From positions 10,767,960-10,811,045 of the forward strand of contig NC_135557.1 of the NCBI RefSeq assembly GCF_964340395.1: a stretch of 43,086 nucleotides of DNA, read 5' to 3'. This DNA comes from Glandiceps talaboti (lineage: Eukaryota > Hemichordata > Enteropneusta > Spengelidae). Each line of letters begins with the position of its first letter. The stretch's first letter is position 1. Under the pieces are notes generated by a model. That model did not search any database and had not been told where the DNA came from. It saw nothing but the letters and a program-made list of their open reading frames with translations. Made by a program: the position numbers and the translations under genes. Shown here piece by piece: positions 8,655 through 21,667 of the stretch.

Positions 8655-10317
8655 CCAATCAGGACGCTTCGAATCGAACATGGGACCCATGAATTTTCTC
8701 TCGAAGCTTGATATCACCTGCTGCCCTCTTGTGGTGAGCTATATATTTTCGCATGTTGCAGTACATTGTGGCATTTGCGGGACAGTAAAACAGATTGCCG
8801 AAACAGCCTATTATATGAACTGAAGCTCCAAAACGGTGAGTCTTTTGCGAGGGATATAAACAAAAACACAATTGATAATATCTTGGTTTAATCAATATTT
8901 GGTGCCGTAGAGTCGCAGTAGGCTCGAACACACAGTCGATTCCGGTCTATATTATTGTCATAAAATTACGTAAAAATAATCATTAAACATTAGTCGTCAT
9001 ATCTGTGTCTCTTTAAAATATACCTCTGAATGATGAAAGAGAACACGTAATAACATCATTTGACTGAGTAAACAAATACTTGTAAGTTTGCCCGAAACAG
9101 AAAACGTCTGTGAACGAGGGCGATGTGGTTTCAAGCTTACGACGAAAAAGAAAACCAAAGTGTTCTACCCCTTCATTTTTATGAGCAATTGGTCGACTTT
9201 CCGGTTCTCCCAGCATGCAAAGCAGTATTTATAATTAGAACGAGGTGGGTGGGGGGATACCTCCGCGATAATCGTCTGCCAGGCATAGCATTTGTATGGG
9301 AATTGGTAGACTCCAATGTGTATTTTAAAGATATGGGTAAAAAGGACAACTGTTGTGTTCCCTTTTGTTTTCGACAACGTTGGCGTGATGGGGGGAAATA
9401 TTAGGTCGATTTAAAAAAAGACAATCTTGGACAAAGAAGTTAAAACAAGCCATACATAATGATGACAAAACATTTCAAGTTGAGTTTGTATAGAACTTAT
9501 ATACAGTTATTTCACTCTTGCATGCATCATCAGAGCCAAGTAAACCACTGTATAACAAAAATTACATATAATTTGGAATCGACGCAAATGCATATTATTG
9601 TCACATGTATCATTCAGAAAATATAAAGAAATCCCCATAATTTTGAAAAGAAAGTGTGCATTTTACTGACATGCGAAGCCCGTATTAAATAGCCCATCAC
9701 TAATGAAAAAAAATGAAAAACTGAAATGCCAACAATATGGGTAGGTCGTGCCTGTTGAACAGCTTTTATTTTTTTCTGGCCTTAGATCAGTGTAGACACC
9801 TTACAATATCCAGGTCTACTTATATATATACCTAACATCGTGAGGATACAACTTGACATGCCTTTGCACACGTCCAGTGAATAGTTCTGGGACAATACCT
9901 TCCAGAAAAAAATGTCTCAGACTATTTACATAACGTATCATACAAGCCTTGGTTAAATTCAATTCTCTCCACATATACATGATCGATGAAGCACACATTT
10001 GAGTGAACAACGTCTTGACATGATCGATAAGTTATCTGCATGTAATTAGCTCTAGATCTAGTGCCTGCCGTAGGGGTGTTCAAATTAGTACACCTGCAGA
10101 ATATGGTGGTATGTGTCAAATGGGCAAGTGTGAATATGGATATAATACAACGTAGGTGAATATCGAATGTAGAATAATGCAAGAAAATGTGTACAATGTT
10201 AGTGAATAGCAGAAAATGAAATTTTGAGCCACACAAATATGTAGGTGAGATTAATAAATTGACTTGTTAAATTTTTACCTTGATTGTATGTCATAAAGGA
10301 TATACAGTCAATATATT
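8655..10317. other. Intergenic stretch, no gene recognised
   Basis: Several open frames of 60-100 codons on both strands lack recognisable domains or a consistent splice pattern. A CTCF-like motif is noted at 8721-8734. Nothing else is supported. Confidence 0.45.
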
Positions 10318-10548
10318 TCATGATAATTCTGCAGTCTGACCAGTTGTTGTTTTCCCCTTCCTTAAGGAAGGAGATACTTTAGGGGCAAACATGTGTGTGT
10401 GTCTGTGTGTGTGTGTCATCGTTTTCTCCAAAACGACTAGGCCAATTAATATTAAATTTGGTACACATGTTCCTTATGGGAAAAGGAAGATCTAATATAC
10501 TTTAGGGGAAAACATGTCTGTGTATGTATGTATGTGTGTGTGTGTGTG

Positions 10549-10580
<32 letters not shown>

Positions 10581-10680
10581 TGTCATCGTTTTCTCCAAAA
10601 CGACTAGGTCAATTAATATTAAATTGGTACACATCTTCCTTATGGGAAAAGGAAGATCTAATTAGGTTTTGGTATACATC
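10318..10680 (+). repeat. Tandem duplicated dispersed repeat with GT/CT runs
   Basis: Two copies of a unit of about 140-165 bp, each with ACTTTAGGGG, a GT-rich microsatellite, TCATCGTTTTCTCCAAAACG and CTTATGGGAAAAGGAAGATC. It looks like a dispersed invertebrate repeat, not a gene. Confidence 0.85.
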
Positions 10681-11030
10681 CAATACATTTTAATGACTCA
10701 TTCACATAATCAACGGTTTTCAGCAATTAGTCTATATCTTATGAAAGTTTAAAACTTATACAAATATCAAAAAAGTATATTACATATGCTTTATCAAGCT
10801 TGTTGATGTAACTTTATGGTTTAATTAATCATTTGCATAATTAACGAATTTAGGCAATTAGGCTATATCTTAAGACTGCATACTTCAATTACGATATAAT
10901 TTAGTATATTTATTAAATATAACAAAATACATTTGTTGTATAAGATTTGTTGATGTACCTTACGGTGTTAATGACTAATTTTCATAATTAACGAGTTTTG
11001 GTAATTAGGCTATAGCTTAAGGGGGGGGGG
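10681..11030 (+). repeat. Diverged tandem repeat, about 135-146 bp unit
   Basis: Three copies marked by a TAAT(G/T)A...CATAAT(C/T)AACG block followed by AATTAG(T/G)CTAT at about 10690, 10822 and 10968. Confidence 0.7.
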
Positions 11031-11379
11031 GTGTCAAATTCAAAAAAGTCGATAGATTTTTCTTATACTTTGCATACTTAAACATTGATATCTGAATATG
11101 TAAAAAATGCAGTGAAAATACTATGTCACCACCTTTGTTTTCAGGATAAAGACCGTTTCTTGTATGTACATATATACTTTTGGGTCAAAATAAGTAGATT
11201 TACAACAATTAACTACAACATGATTTTTGACAGTTAAAGATTATCCCCAGAACACCAAACGCACTTATGTATTTAAGTGCAATGCATAGTAGGTCCAGAC
11301 ATATTTTTTTGGAATTTATATCCATTATTTCATAAAATATTATGTTATTTTATCCCCAGCTGGTTTACTATTTTTAAAG

Positions 11380-12070
11380 AAACGTCCGTTTAAATTCTAG
11401 AACTGAAATTGTCACCCCACACCCCATCTAAATTTTGACATTTTCGTCAGAAATATCTTATGAAATTTTGTTGAATTTTGACAAAAATTAAAATGAGCTT
11501 GTTTATCTTTGCATCTATGTATAATGTACCAATGCCCCTTCATAAATAGGCAACAAAAATCATTGTGTGTATGCTAACTTGAAAATGCCAGTAAAACATG
11601 TGACCCCCAACCCCATCAAAAATTCAACATTTTGGAACAAAAGTCACATGAAATTGTACAATATTGGAACACACAGGCACCATGGGATATGTCTATTAGT
11701 TCATATGTATGGTAAATGAACTGAACTAATCATATATGGAGTTTATTTCTTTCTCCAAACGCCAAAGTGCTCATAATATTCACAATTGTAACCCCAACCC
11801 CTTCAAAATTTCTACATTTTGGCTAAAAATCACATGAAATTGTACAAAATTGGAACACACAGGCACCAAGGGATATTTCTATAAGTACATATGTATGATA
11901 AATCACCCCCATCCCCACCCTGTCTAAATTTCAACATTTTTGGACAAAATTCACATTAAAATGCAAAATATTGGGACACATAGGCACCAACACATTAGGG
12001 GCTAGGTCAATAGTTCAATGTAGGATAAACAGCTAAAAACTTTAAGTTAACACCCCCCCCCAACTTAATT
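11380..12070 (+). repeat. Diverged tandem minisatellite
   Basis: Repeated blocks of CACCCC-rich sequence, a TTTCAACATTTT-like block, CACATGAAATTGTACAA and GGAACACACAGGCACCA at about 11400, 11600, 11790 and 11905. Copies differ in length and are strongly diverged. No coding frame. Confidence 0.7.
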
Positions 12071-12886
12071 GGCCAAAATTGAAAATGTCCATCCAATCAA
12101 ATCATTATGTAGTAATGCTATGAATACAAAGCCAGTATGTAGTTAGGAAAAACAGTTCTTTTGTTGACACTTTATTTTAGTGCTGTTCTACAGTGTCCAT
12201 TTGTCAATTTGGGAAAAAAATTTAAAAGAAATAATTGCATATTTAGGGATATAAACAGACCCATTAAAAGTAAAATCGTTTCTGCAGGATGAGAGCTAGC
12301 TAGACAGCTAAAAAAACACCCCAAAAGTAAAAGAATTTAGATTTCCATCCTACATTGAAATATATATTGATCTCGCACCTTATATCTCCATTGTTGAAAC
12401 AGTTAAATGTTGATTTCATATAATGAAATTGCTAGTGTTTATTGCGGAGTGTGGTCACTATTAAAAACAGGAAATAAATAACTCACCAATTGAACTATAA
12501 ATAATACTATCATTAGCTGTTGATCCACTCAACTCGACATCCAGTATATGTACCTCTAGCTCTGCATATGTGGCACTGCACTGTCAGGAACAAAAAGCTA
12601 CAATGTATGCTACTAGATGTATTTATTGATTTTGGGTACAAAAATACATGTGTAACCCCTCATTTAAACGTTATAGTAATGTTACCATGGATACTTCTTT
12701 TATGGGGAGACAATGTAAATAGTTTTTATACAACTTGTATAATTTATTGCAATTTGAACTGTATGCTTTACTATAAACACTCGACTCATGCGAGTCAGTG
12801 TGACTACCAGTATAGTTGGCGAGACATAAAAAATAAATCTATTTTTGGTTGAATACATCTGAAAAACAAACTATATTCATTAAAAT
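12071..12886. other. Unannotated stretch before the gap
   Basis: AT-rich. The open frame at 12520-12852 has no domain I recognise and runs into the gap region. Confidence 0.4.
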
Positions 12887-13086
12887 NNNNNNNNNNNNNN
12901 NNNNNNNNNNNNNNNNNNNNNNNNNNNNNNNNNNNNNNNNNNNNNNNNNNNNNNNNNNNNNNNNNNNNNNNNNNNNNNNNNNNNNNNNNNNNNNNNNNNN
13001 NNNNNNNNNNNNNNNNNNNNNNNNNNNNNNNNNNNNNNNNNNNNNNNNNNNNNNNNNNNNNNNNNNNNNNNNNNNNNNNNNNNNNN
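12887..13086. other. Assembly gap (200 N)
   Basis: Exactly 200 undefined bases, a placeholder length. The order and orientation across it depend on the assembly. Confidence 0.99.
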
Positions 13087-14000
13087 TAATTTCAGACATG
13101 TACTACTCGAGTACCAGATCTATGCGTTGCGAGTATCATTAGCAACTCCTGTGTCTGGTACAGTCATGAGCGTTACCAGTTCTGTCATGCGCTGTCGTGT
13201 GCAAGTAAAGGTCAAACCCCACTGCGTAATCTTCCTACGTCGACTGACTGACAGTTATATATTATGTATATAGCGTTTGATTACGTAATTATTGTTTGTG
13301 CCACCCCACCCCCGTGCACCCCACCCCACTCGTACGTCCATGCAGAGACCACGGTGACGAACAGTAAAACTTAAAAAGTCTTTACACAGAAAGATAGACA
13401 GGGAAAGGGAATTTCCTAGTATATTGTGTTGACATGTATTAACGTTTGATTAATAAATGCAATGTATCCTCTGTTTATTGTTTATTTGAATGGTGGTCTT
13501 TATGTGCGTCTTGCGTTTAATGTTTGCCGCAACTTGGTAATTACGCATCCAGATACATTGTACACAAAATTATATTACCAAGATGTTTTATACGTACGTT
13601 CATGCGTTCTCAGTAGTATAGCGCCACCAACATTCACGTTAGCTTAAAAAGTCTTATAGTTCACTAACTGACATCTACCAATCCGACTAACGGTTGGTGT
13701 ATTACCATTTGTCAGTTAGTAGATATTTACACTGGTTATGGAAATATGTTACTAGTAATTTGCCAAATAGCCTACCAGTTTGATCAAGGATATTAGCTGT
13801 GCACTAATTAATTCAAAGTTGGTAAGCTACAAAGAGACAGAGAAGACGATAGATTTGATTTAAAACTTTATCAACTAGAGATGTTATCTGATAAAAACAT
13901 GAATAACATTATAAAGCTAAGAAATCGCAAAGACACCCACTATTATTTATTCGACCTGGTGTCACCAAGGTTGGTGTGTAGGGGTGATCCTAATGTTTAA
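13087..14000. other. Unannotated stretch after the gap
   Basis: No supported gene. The small inverted pair TCACTAACTGACATCTACCA / TTTGTCAGTTAGTAGATATT around 13660-13730 is a short imperfect hairpin. Confidence 0.4.
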
Positions 14001-14215
14001 AAATGTTTTTGTTTTTTTCCATGGAAAATTTTGGTCGGTCGGTCGATTTAAAAAAGTATATAAATAAAAAATCATCTTTGAATTCATGTTTCTTTGCCTC
14101 TCCTTTTCCTCCTTTCAATCATCTTTTCATTGGATTCCTAGAAACAAGCCCTTCTCAGCTTTTCTTAGGGACCGGTCAGTTTCTCCAGCCTGGGGGGGGG
14201 GGGCGGTGGATTCTT

Positions 14216-16392
14216 AAATCGGGCCGACAAAAAGTCACTGACCCCCCCTATCTGTAAAACCCAAAACAGGCTGACCCCCCTATCACTTAATTCTAAAACA
14301 TGATGACCCCCCCCCCCCCCCATATATGATATTCGCATGAGTGACAGGTATTTTTTGATCGTGACTCAGTGTGGACTGCTTGACTGTCTTGCATCTACTT
14401 TATAAGATCCCGGGTTTTTATATAGCACTATCATAATTATAATTATTGACTACCCAGGGTAAATATATTTGAAAAGGAGTTTAATAGCATCTTGACAGTG
14501 AAAGGTAGGGGGAAAGCTTTGAGAAGGGAATATGTACAGCTGTCATGGGGGGTCCTAGGGGGTCTCCCCCTAGAAGCCCAGGAGGTTTTTAACTCTGAAA
14601 AGTCAATATTGAGACTATTCAGACATTTTTAGAAAATCATTTCCAAGCTTTACAAGACAGCACCAACATGTAAAAAGCAACTACATAAGGTTGAAATATT
14701 TTTGAAATATAGTTTGATAGGATCTTGACAGTAAGAGGTAGGGGGAGATCTTGAGACTGGGATGTGTACACCTCATGGGGGGGGGGAGGAAGGTTCCAAG
14801 GGGGTCTCCCCCTAGAACCCCTGGAGGTTTTTTCCCTCAATTTTGAGACTATTCAGACCCTTTCAGACAATAATTTCCAAGCCTTACAAGACAACACCAA
14901 CATGTAAAAAAACAACTACATAGGGTTGAAATACTTTTGAAATATACTTTGATAGCATCTTGACAGTAAGAGCGGAAGAGCTTGAGACTGGGATATGTCC
15001 ACCTCATGCGGGGGGGGGGGGTCTGAGGGGGTCTCCCTCTAGAAGCCCTGGAGGAATTTTACTCTTATAGCCAATATTTACACTATTTAGACCCTTCAAG
15101 CAATAACTTAATCCATGCTTTACAAGACAGCAAGTATCAGAAACTATTCTTTATAACTTACACTAAGGGTTGAAATATGTTCTTAAAAAGTTAAATGGCA
15201 TCATTATATACATGTAGTAAAGGTCAGCACATCTAATGGTAGTATCATTGGTAGGGGAGATTTGGAGATTAAGGCAATTTTAGACTATCTTGGCAAACAT
15301 TTCACATCTTGAAAAGACAATATCATCTCAAATTAGAATAGGGTGAAAATATTTAAGAAAAGTTTAATACCATTATGACAGTAAAAAGGTTGTTGGTGCA
15401 TCTGATTGTTGGTTGAATGCATGAGTGACCTCTGGGGGTGAGGAAGTCCTTGGGGTTTTCCCCCTGGCAGATATGGAGTTTTTTGCTTGAGATACTAAGG
15501 CAATGTTTAGGTTATTCATAACCTTTGAGGTAATATTTCCAAGCTTCGAAAAGCTAACGTAAATGTACGTTTTAAATGAGTTTCCTATATCACATAAAAT
15601 AGACATGTAACATTAGTATAGGGGCATTAATATATGTATAATAAAGTCACCGGTATGTTAGAGAACTTTAGGTGGATATTGTGTTTTATTGTGTTTTTGT
15701 GTGGTCATTGTGTTTTAAATTGTGATTGAAGAAAAAAATCCTTTCTACAATGGCATATAGCCTTGTCTGAAATGTGGTACATGTCAATATTTGTTCTTGT
15801 CCCTGTTTCTTACATGAATTCTTTAATATTACTTATAACTTCAAACATAACTATACATATACATATACATGTATTACCTAGCTACCACACTAGTTACAGA
15901 ACATGTTATGTAAATGCTTGGCTGTTTCACAATCAATGCTTTACTTATATTGCAGTTTGGGGCAAACTTGAAGGTTTCGTAATGGCAATTTTCATAGATA
16001 GTTTATAAATGAAATTAATCTAAATTGTTCTACTCGTCATGTTATTGACACTACAAATCACCACATCTCATCAGATTCCAGTTTCTGTTATACCCTAGGT
16101 ATGACCACCTAAAGTTCTCTGACATACCGGTGACTATACTATACATGCAATATTAATAATGTCCCTGTACCAATTTTACGGGCCCATTTTTATGTGACAT
16201 GGGAAACTCATTTAAAACTTACATTTACGTTAGCTTTTCAAAGCTGGGAAATATTACCTCAAAGGTTATGAATAACCTAAAAGTTGCCTTAATAGAAACA
16301 AAAAACCTCCCGATCTGTCAGGACGACAACCCCCAAGGACTCCCTCAGCGCCAGAGGTCAAAGGGGGGAGGTCAGTGAGTTTTTGTCGACCC
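14216..16392. repeat. Palindromic repeat composite with inverted ends
   Basis: The end ATCGGGCCGACAAAAAGTCA (14216) reappears inverted at 16360-16392. Inside, a GGGGG-rich unit of about 230 bp is repeated in tandem (starts near 14488, 14720, 14958, 15195 and 15368). The last unit, about 15415-15676, is matched by an inverted copy at about 16106-16360, leaving a spacer of about 430 bp. No transposase frame is seen. It is most like a non-autonomous fold-back DNA element. Confidence 0.7.
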
Positions 16393-16399
16393 GATCGTA

Positions 16400-16506
16400 T
16401 TTTTCTAATTCAAAAATTGGTCTTCTAGTTCAAGTGTCGGTCTTCTAATTCAAGTGTTGGTCTTCTAATTCAAGTGTCGGTCTTCTAATTCAAAAATCGG
16501 TCTCCT
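16400..16506 (+). repeat. 20-bp minisatellite
   Basis: About five units of GGTCTTCTAATTCAAGTGTC and close variants, directly before the TATAC array. Confidence 0.9.
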
Positions 16507-16960
16507 ATACTATACTATACTATACTATACTATACTATACTATACTATACTATACTATACTATACTATACTATACTATACTATACTTTACTATACTATAC
16601 TATACTATACTATACTATACTATACTATACTATACTATACTATACTATACTATACTATACTATACTATACTATACTATACTATACTATACAATACTATAC
16701 TATACTTTACTATACTATACTATACTATACTATACTATACTATACTACTAGTATACTATACTATACTATACTATACTATACTATACTATACTATACTATA
16801 CTATACTATACTATACTATACTATACTATACTATACTATACTATACATTGCTATACTATACTTTACTATACTATACTATACTATACTATACTATACTATA
16901 CTATACTATACTATACTATACTATACTATACTATACTATACTATACTATATACTATACTG
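16505..16960 (+). repeat. (TATAC)n pentanucleotide array
   Basis: About 90 nearly perfect units with rare TTTAC and AATAC variants. Confidence 0.98.
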
Positions 16961-17129
16961 CATTATAGTGTAGTGTAGTGTATTGTAGTGTAGTGTAGTA
17001 TAGTATTGAGGAGTGTTGTATTTCCGTATTTGTTTGCCCAGAGTTTACTTGTATTGTTCATCAAATAGAGATGCCAGTATTATGATAGTGGACTCAGGTT
17101 ACTAGTATTTATTTCTGTTTCATTATAGC

Positions 17130-17480
17130 CTCTTTTCGCCAGTTTCCAGGTGAAGAATTTAATTTTCTTTTGAAATTCTTTTTCGTTACTACATGTTCGT
17201 ATGTATCTGATCGTTTGCCGTTACTACATGTTCGTATGTATCTGATCGTTTGCCTTTGAAGACTGAGTTCGGGCGGCAGTATTACCTGTGTAAATATTGG
17301 AATGAGTTTTGATATCCAATACTTAGCGTTATTGGTGCCGTTGACATTTGTGGATTGTGATATGTTACTTCCGTATTTGAGCTTTCCAACGAAAATTTGA
17401 AAGTTGGATGTATTTGGTTTATTTTTTCACTCAGATTATTTAGTTCAACTTGGGTGCCACAAAATATCATGAAAACGCCA
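17130..17480 (-). mobile_element. Penelope-like element fragment (reverse transcriptase middle part)
   Basis: On the minus strand the frame reads CGTQVELNNLSEKINQIHPT then FKFSLESSNTEVTY, then SFQYLHR, PNSVFKG and, after a frame change, KLAKRGYN. This is the order of conserved blocks after the catalytic core in Penelope-like reverse transcriptases. Stops and frameshifts show it is dead. A 35-bp segment with ACATGTTCGTATGTATCTGA is duplicated in tandem at about 17186-17252. Confidence 0.68.
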
Positions 17481-17699
17481 CCCCTGAAATGTGTCCAGAG
17501 TGATATTTTATCCGTGTAGATTTCAATAATGCGACTTTCCAGTTCATGGAATGTCGGCTATTTCGGGTGATGCCCAAGAGCCAATGCACATGCATGTTTG
17601 TGTGTAGAATTCTCCTTTAAATTTAAATGTGTTTTTCGTGAGAATCACATAATAGTTTTAGGAGATGCACAGGTGGTGGTTTTGGAATGCTATAGTCGA

Positions 17700-18115
17700 T
17701 TGTTTGTGTAACTGGCGAGTCAAGTGCTTCGACAACTGACTGCATTGCGCCAGACTGCAAAGTATGTGTGTACATACCACATGTAAAGTGACTAGTATCC
17801 AATTTTCAGGAACTACATACAGTAGCTTCTGATGCCATGTGATGATACACTTTGTGCAAGTGTGAGACATATCTCGCTGGACACCCACAAATGAGATCCC
17901 ATTGGTCTTCAACACAACATACAGTCTCTATATTAACGGATCTCATCTACGAGATGCAATAACTAAACACTGGGACGTAATAGCAGACAATGAGATATGA
18001 AATCAATTATATCCAAAAAGACCAATCATAGCACAGAAGCGAAACATAAACTTAAAAGACAAATAGGTCAACACTCAATTGCAGCATTCCGAATTTTAAA
18101 AATCTAGCGGAAATA
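17700..18115 (+). mobile_element. Penelope-like element fragment, inverted half
   Basis: On the plus strand, 17940-18070 reads KHWDVIADN, then PKRPIIAQKRN and NLKDK, the thumb-region block of Penelope-like elements. It lies in opposite orientation to the neighbouring 17130-17480 half. The 41150-41530 copy carries both halves in one orientation, so this locus has suffered an inversion. Confidence 0.62.
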
Positions 18116-18127
18116 AAACGAGATAAT

Positions 18128-20812
18128 ATTATAATATAGTATGGTATAGTATATAGTACAATATATAGTATATAGCACAGTCTAGTATATATTATATTAT
18201 AGTATAGTATAGTATATAGTATAGTATAGTATAGTATATAGTAAAGTATAGTATAGTATAGTATGGTATAGTAGAGTATAGTATAGTATAGTATGATATA
18301 GTATAGTATACTATATAGTACAGTATATAGTTTAGTATAGTATAGTATAGTATAGTATGGTACATTAGAGCATAGTATAGTGTATAGTGTAGTCTAGTAT
18401 ATAGTATAGTATAGTATAGTATAGTATAGTATAGTATAGTATAGTATAGTATAGTATATAGTACAGTATAGTATAGAATAGTCTAGAATATAGTATATAG
18501 TATAGTATATAGTAAAGACAAGTATATAGTACAGTATATAGTACAGTATGTAGCATAGTCTAGTATATAGTATAATATAGTATAGAATAGTATAGTATAG
18601 TATAGTATAAAGTACAGGATATAGCATAGTCTAGTATATAGTGCAGTATAGTGCAGTATAGTATAGTATAGTATAGTATAGTATAGTATAGTATAGTATA
18701 GTATATAGTACAGAATATATTATATAGCATAGTCTAGTATATAGTGCAGTATAGTATAGTATAGTATAGTATATAGTATAGTATAGTATAGTATAGCATA
18801 ATATATTATAGCATAGTATAGTATAATATAGTATAGTATAATATATAGTACAGAATATAGTATAGTCTAGTATATAGTATAGTACAGTATTGTATAGTAT
18901 ATAGTATATAGTATAGTATAGTATAGCATAATATAGTATAGCATAGTATAGTATAATATAGTATAGTATAATATATAGTACAGAATATAGTATAGTCTAG
19001 TATAGTATAGTATAATACAGTATAGTATTGTATACTATACTATATAGTATAGTCTAGTCTAGTATAGTATAGTACAGTATAATATAGTAGAGTATAGTAC
19101 AGTAGAGTACAGTACAGTATAGTATATTATAGTACAATGTATAGTATATGGTATATAGCATAGTATAGTATATAATGTAGTCTAGTATATAGTATAGTAT
19201 AGTATATAGTATAGTACAATACAGTATAGTATAGTATATAGTACAGAATATAGTATATAACATAGTCTAGTATATAGCATTGTATAGTATAGTGTATAGT
19301 ATAATATAGTTTATAGTATATAGTATAGTATAATATATAGTACAGTATACAGTATATAGCATAGTCTAGTATATAGCTTAGTATACTATAGTATAGTATG
19401 GTACATAGTATAGAGCATAGTATAGTATATACTGAGTCTAGTATATAGTATAGTATAGTATAGTATAGTATAGTATAGTATATAGTACAGTATAGTATAG
19501 TATAGTCTAGTCTAGTATATAGTATAGTATAGTATATAGTATATAGTAAAGACAAGTATATAGTACAGTATAAAGTATAGTATATATAGTACAGTATACA
19601 GCATAGTCTAGTATATAGTATAGTCTAGTATAGTATAGTATATAGTATAGTATAGTATATAGTAAAGTATAGTATAGTATAGTAGAGTATAGTATAGTAT
19701 AGTATGATATAGCATAGTATACTATATAGTACAGTATATAGTTTAGTATAGTATAGTATGGTACATAGTATAGAGCATAGTATAGTATATAGTGTAGTCT
19801 AGTATATAGTATTGTATAGTATAGTATATAGTACATTAGATAGTATAGTCTAGTATATAGTACAGTATATAGTATATAGCGTAGTCTAGTATATATCATA
19901 GTATAGTATAGTAAAGTACAGTGTATATTGTACAGTATAGTGTATAGTATAATATAGTATAGTATATAGTATAGTATAGCATAGTATAGTATAGCATAGT
20001 ACAGTATAGTATAGTATATAGTACAAAATATAGTATATAGTATAGTCTAGTATATAGCATAGTATAGTATAGTATAGTACAGTGTATATTGTATAGTATA
20101 GTGTATAGTATAATATAGTTTATCATATATAGTATATTAAAATATATAGTACAGTATACAGTATATAGCATAGTCTAGTATATAGTACAGTATAGCATAG
20201 TATAGTCTAGTATATAGTATAGTATTGTATATTATAGTATATATTTTATAGTAAAGACAAGTATATAGTACAGTATATAGTATAGTATATAGTACACGAG
20301 TATATAGCATAGTGTAGTATATAGTATAGTATAGTATAGAATAGTATAGTATAGTGTAGTATATAGTACAATATATGGCATAGTCTAGTATATAGTATAG
20401 TATAGAATAGTATAGTATAGAATATTAGAGTAGAGTATATAGTATAGTGTAGTGTAGTATATAGTATAGTATAGCATAGCATAGTATAGTCTAGTATAGT
20501 ATAGTCTAGTATAGTATATAGTACAGTCTAGTATAGTATATAGTATAGCATAGTCTAGTTTAGTATATTATAGTATATAGTATATAGCATAGTTAAATAC
20601 ATAGTTAATAGCATAGTGTAGTATATAGTACAGTACAGTATAGTTTAATATATAGTATATAGCATAGTATAATATATAGTATAGTATAGTATACTATAGT
20701 ATATAGTATAGTATAGTATATAATATAGTATAATATAGTGTAGTATACTATATAGTACAGTGTATAGTATATATCATAGTCTACTATATAGTACAGTATA
20801 GTATAATATACC
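18128..20812 (-). repeat. (GTATA)n array, reverse orientation of the TATAC repeat
   Basis: About 2.7 kb of TATAG/GTATA units with recurring longer motifs such as GTCTAGTATATAG. Protein-like frames rich in Tyr, Ile and Leu are artefacts. Confidence 0.97.
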
Positions 20813-21335
20813 ATATACTATACAATACTATCCTATGCTATAATATATACGATACACTATACTATACTATATACTCTACTATATAATATACTATATTATA
20901 CTATATACTACACTTGCCTATATACTATACTAAGCAACACTACACTATGCTATATTCAATATACTCTACTATACACTACTATATTGTACCATACTATACT
21001 ATACTAGAATATACTATCCTATACTATACTATACTATACTATACTATACTATACTATACTATACTATACTATACAATACTATACTAATTTTATACGATAC
21101 TATACTTGACTATACTATACTATACTATACTATACTAATTTTATATGATACTATGCTTGACTATATACTATATACAATAGTATAGGTATGCTATAGTATG
21201 CTATACTATAACCTACTCTATGCTATACTATATTCCATATACTAGTATATTATACCATACTATACTATACTATACTACAAGACACTATACCATATACCAT
21301 ATACTCTACTATACTCTATTATACTATAGTATACT
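20813..21335 (+). repeat. (TATAC)n array
   Basis: Orientation switches to TATAC at about 20813. Units are more degenerate than at 16.5 kb. Confidence 0.95.
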
Positions 21336-21338
21336 TAA

Positions 21339-21453
21339 GCAATAAACCACACCCTGGGGATGGTATACCACTCGGTTTTGAGCAGTGAACTCAATATATT
21401 TCGTTCACTGGTCAAAACCGAGTGGTATACCATTCCCAGGGGTGGTTTATCGC
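21339..21453. repeat. Hairpin with about 51-bp arms
   Basis: The arms share GGTATACCACTCGGTTTTGA in inverted form. The left arm is 21339-21390 and the right arm 21403-21453, with a loop of about 12 bp and a few mismatches. It is the only non-repeat start of the 21339-21667 island and may be a small fold-back element. Confidence 0.9.
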
Positions 21454-21667
21454 TATTATATTATACCAGTATATTGAAACTGTCGGAAACAAGATATGAC
21501 GCAACATTTTCTGGTTTCATTTGTGCCCCCATCCCTGCGCGGACTATAATGTTCGTAGACGAACAGTGAGAGAACATCAAAATTTTGACACGTGCCAACT
21601 GTGCATTATCGCTCAGTTTAGACGCGCTAGTTCGATGCCTAGATCAATCAGATCTCTCGATTTGCGC
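21454..21667. other. Unique island inside the pentanucleotide arrays
   Basis: CpG-containing non-repetitive sequence. No recognisable gene or RNA. Confidence 0.5.

Noticed and set aside
8660-8700. tRNA-like B box (TTCGAATCGAACATGGGA)
   Set aside because: No matching A box or cloverleaf could be found around it.
8343-8931. Overlapping open frames of 90-124 codons on both strands
   Set aside because: No recognisable domain and no consistent splice pattern; probably chance.
12839-13142. Open frames spanning the N run
   Set aside because: They are open only because the gap has no stop codons.
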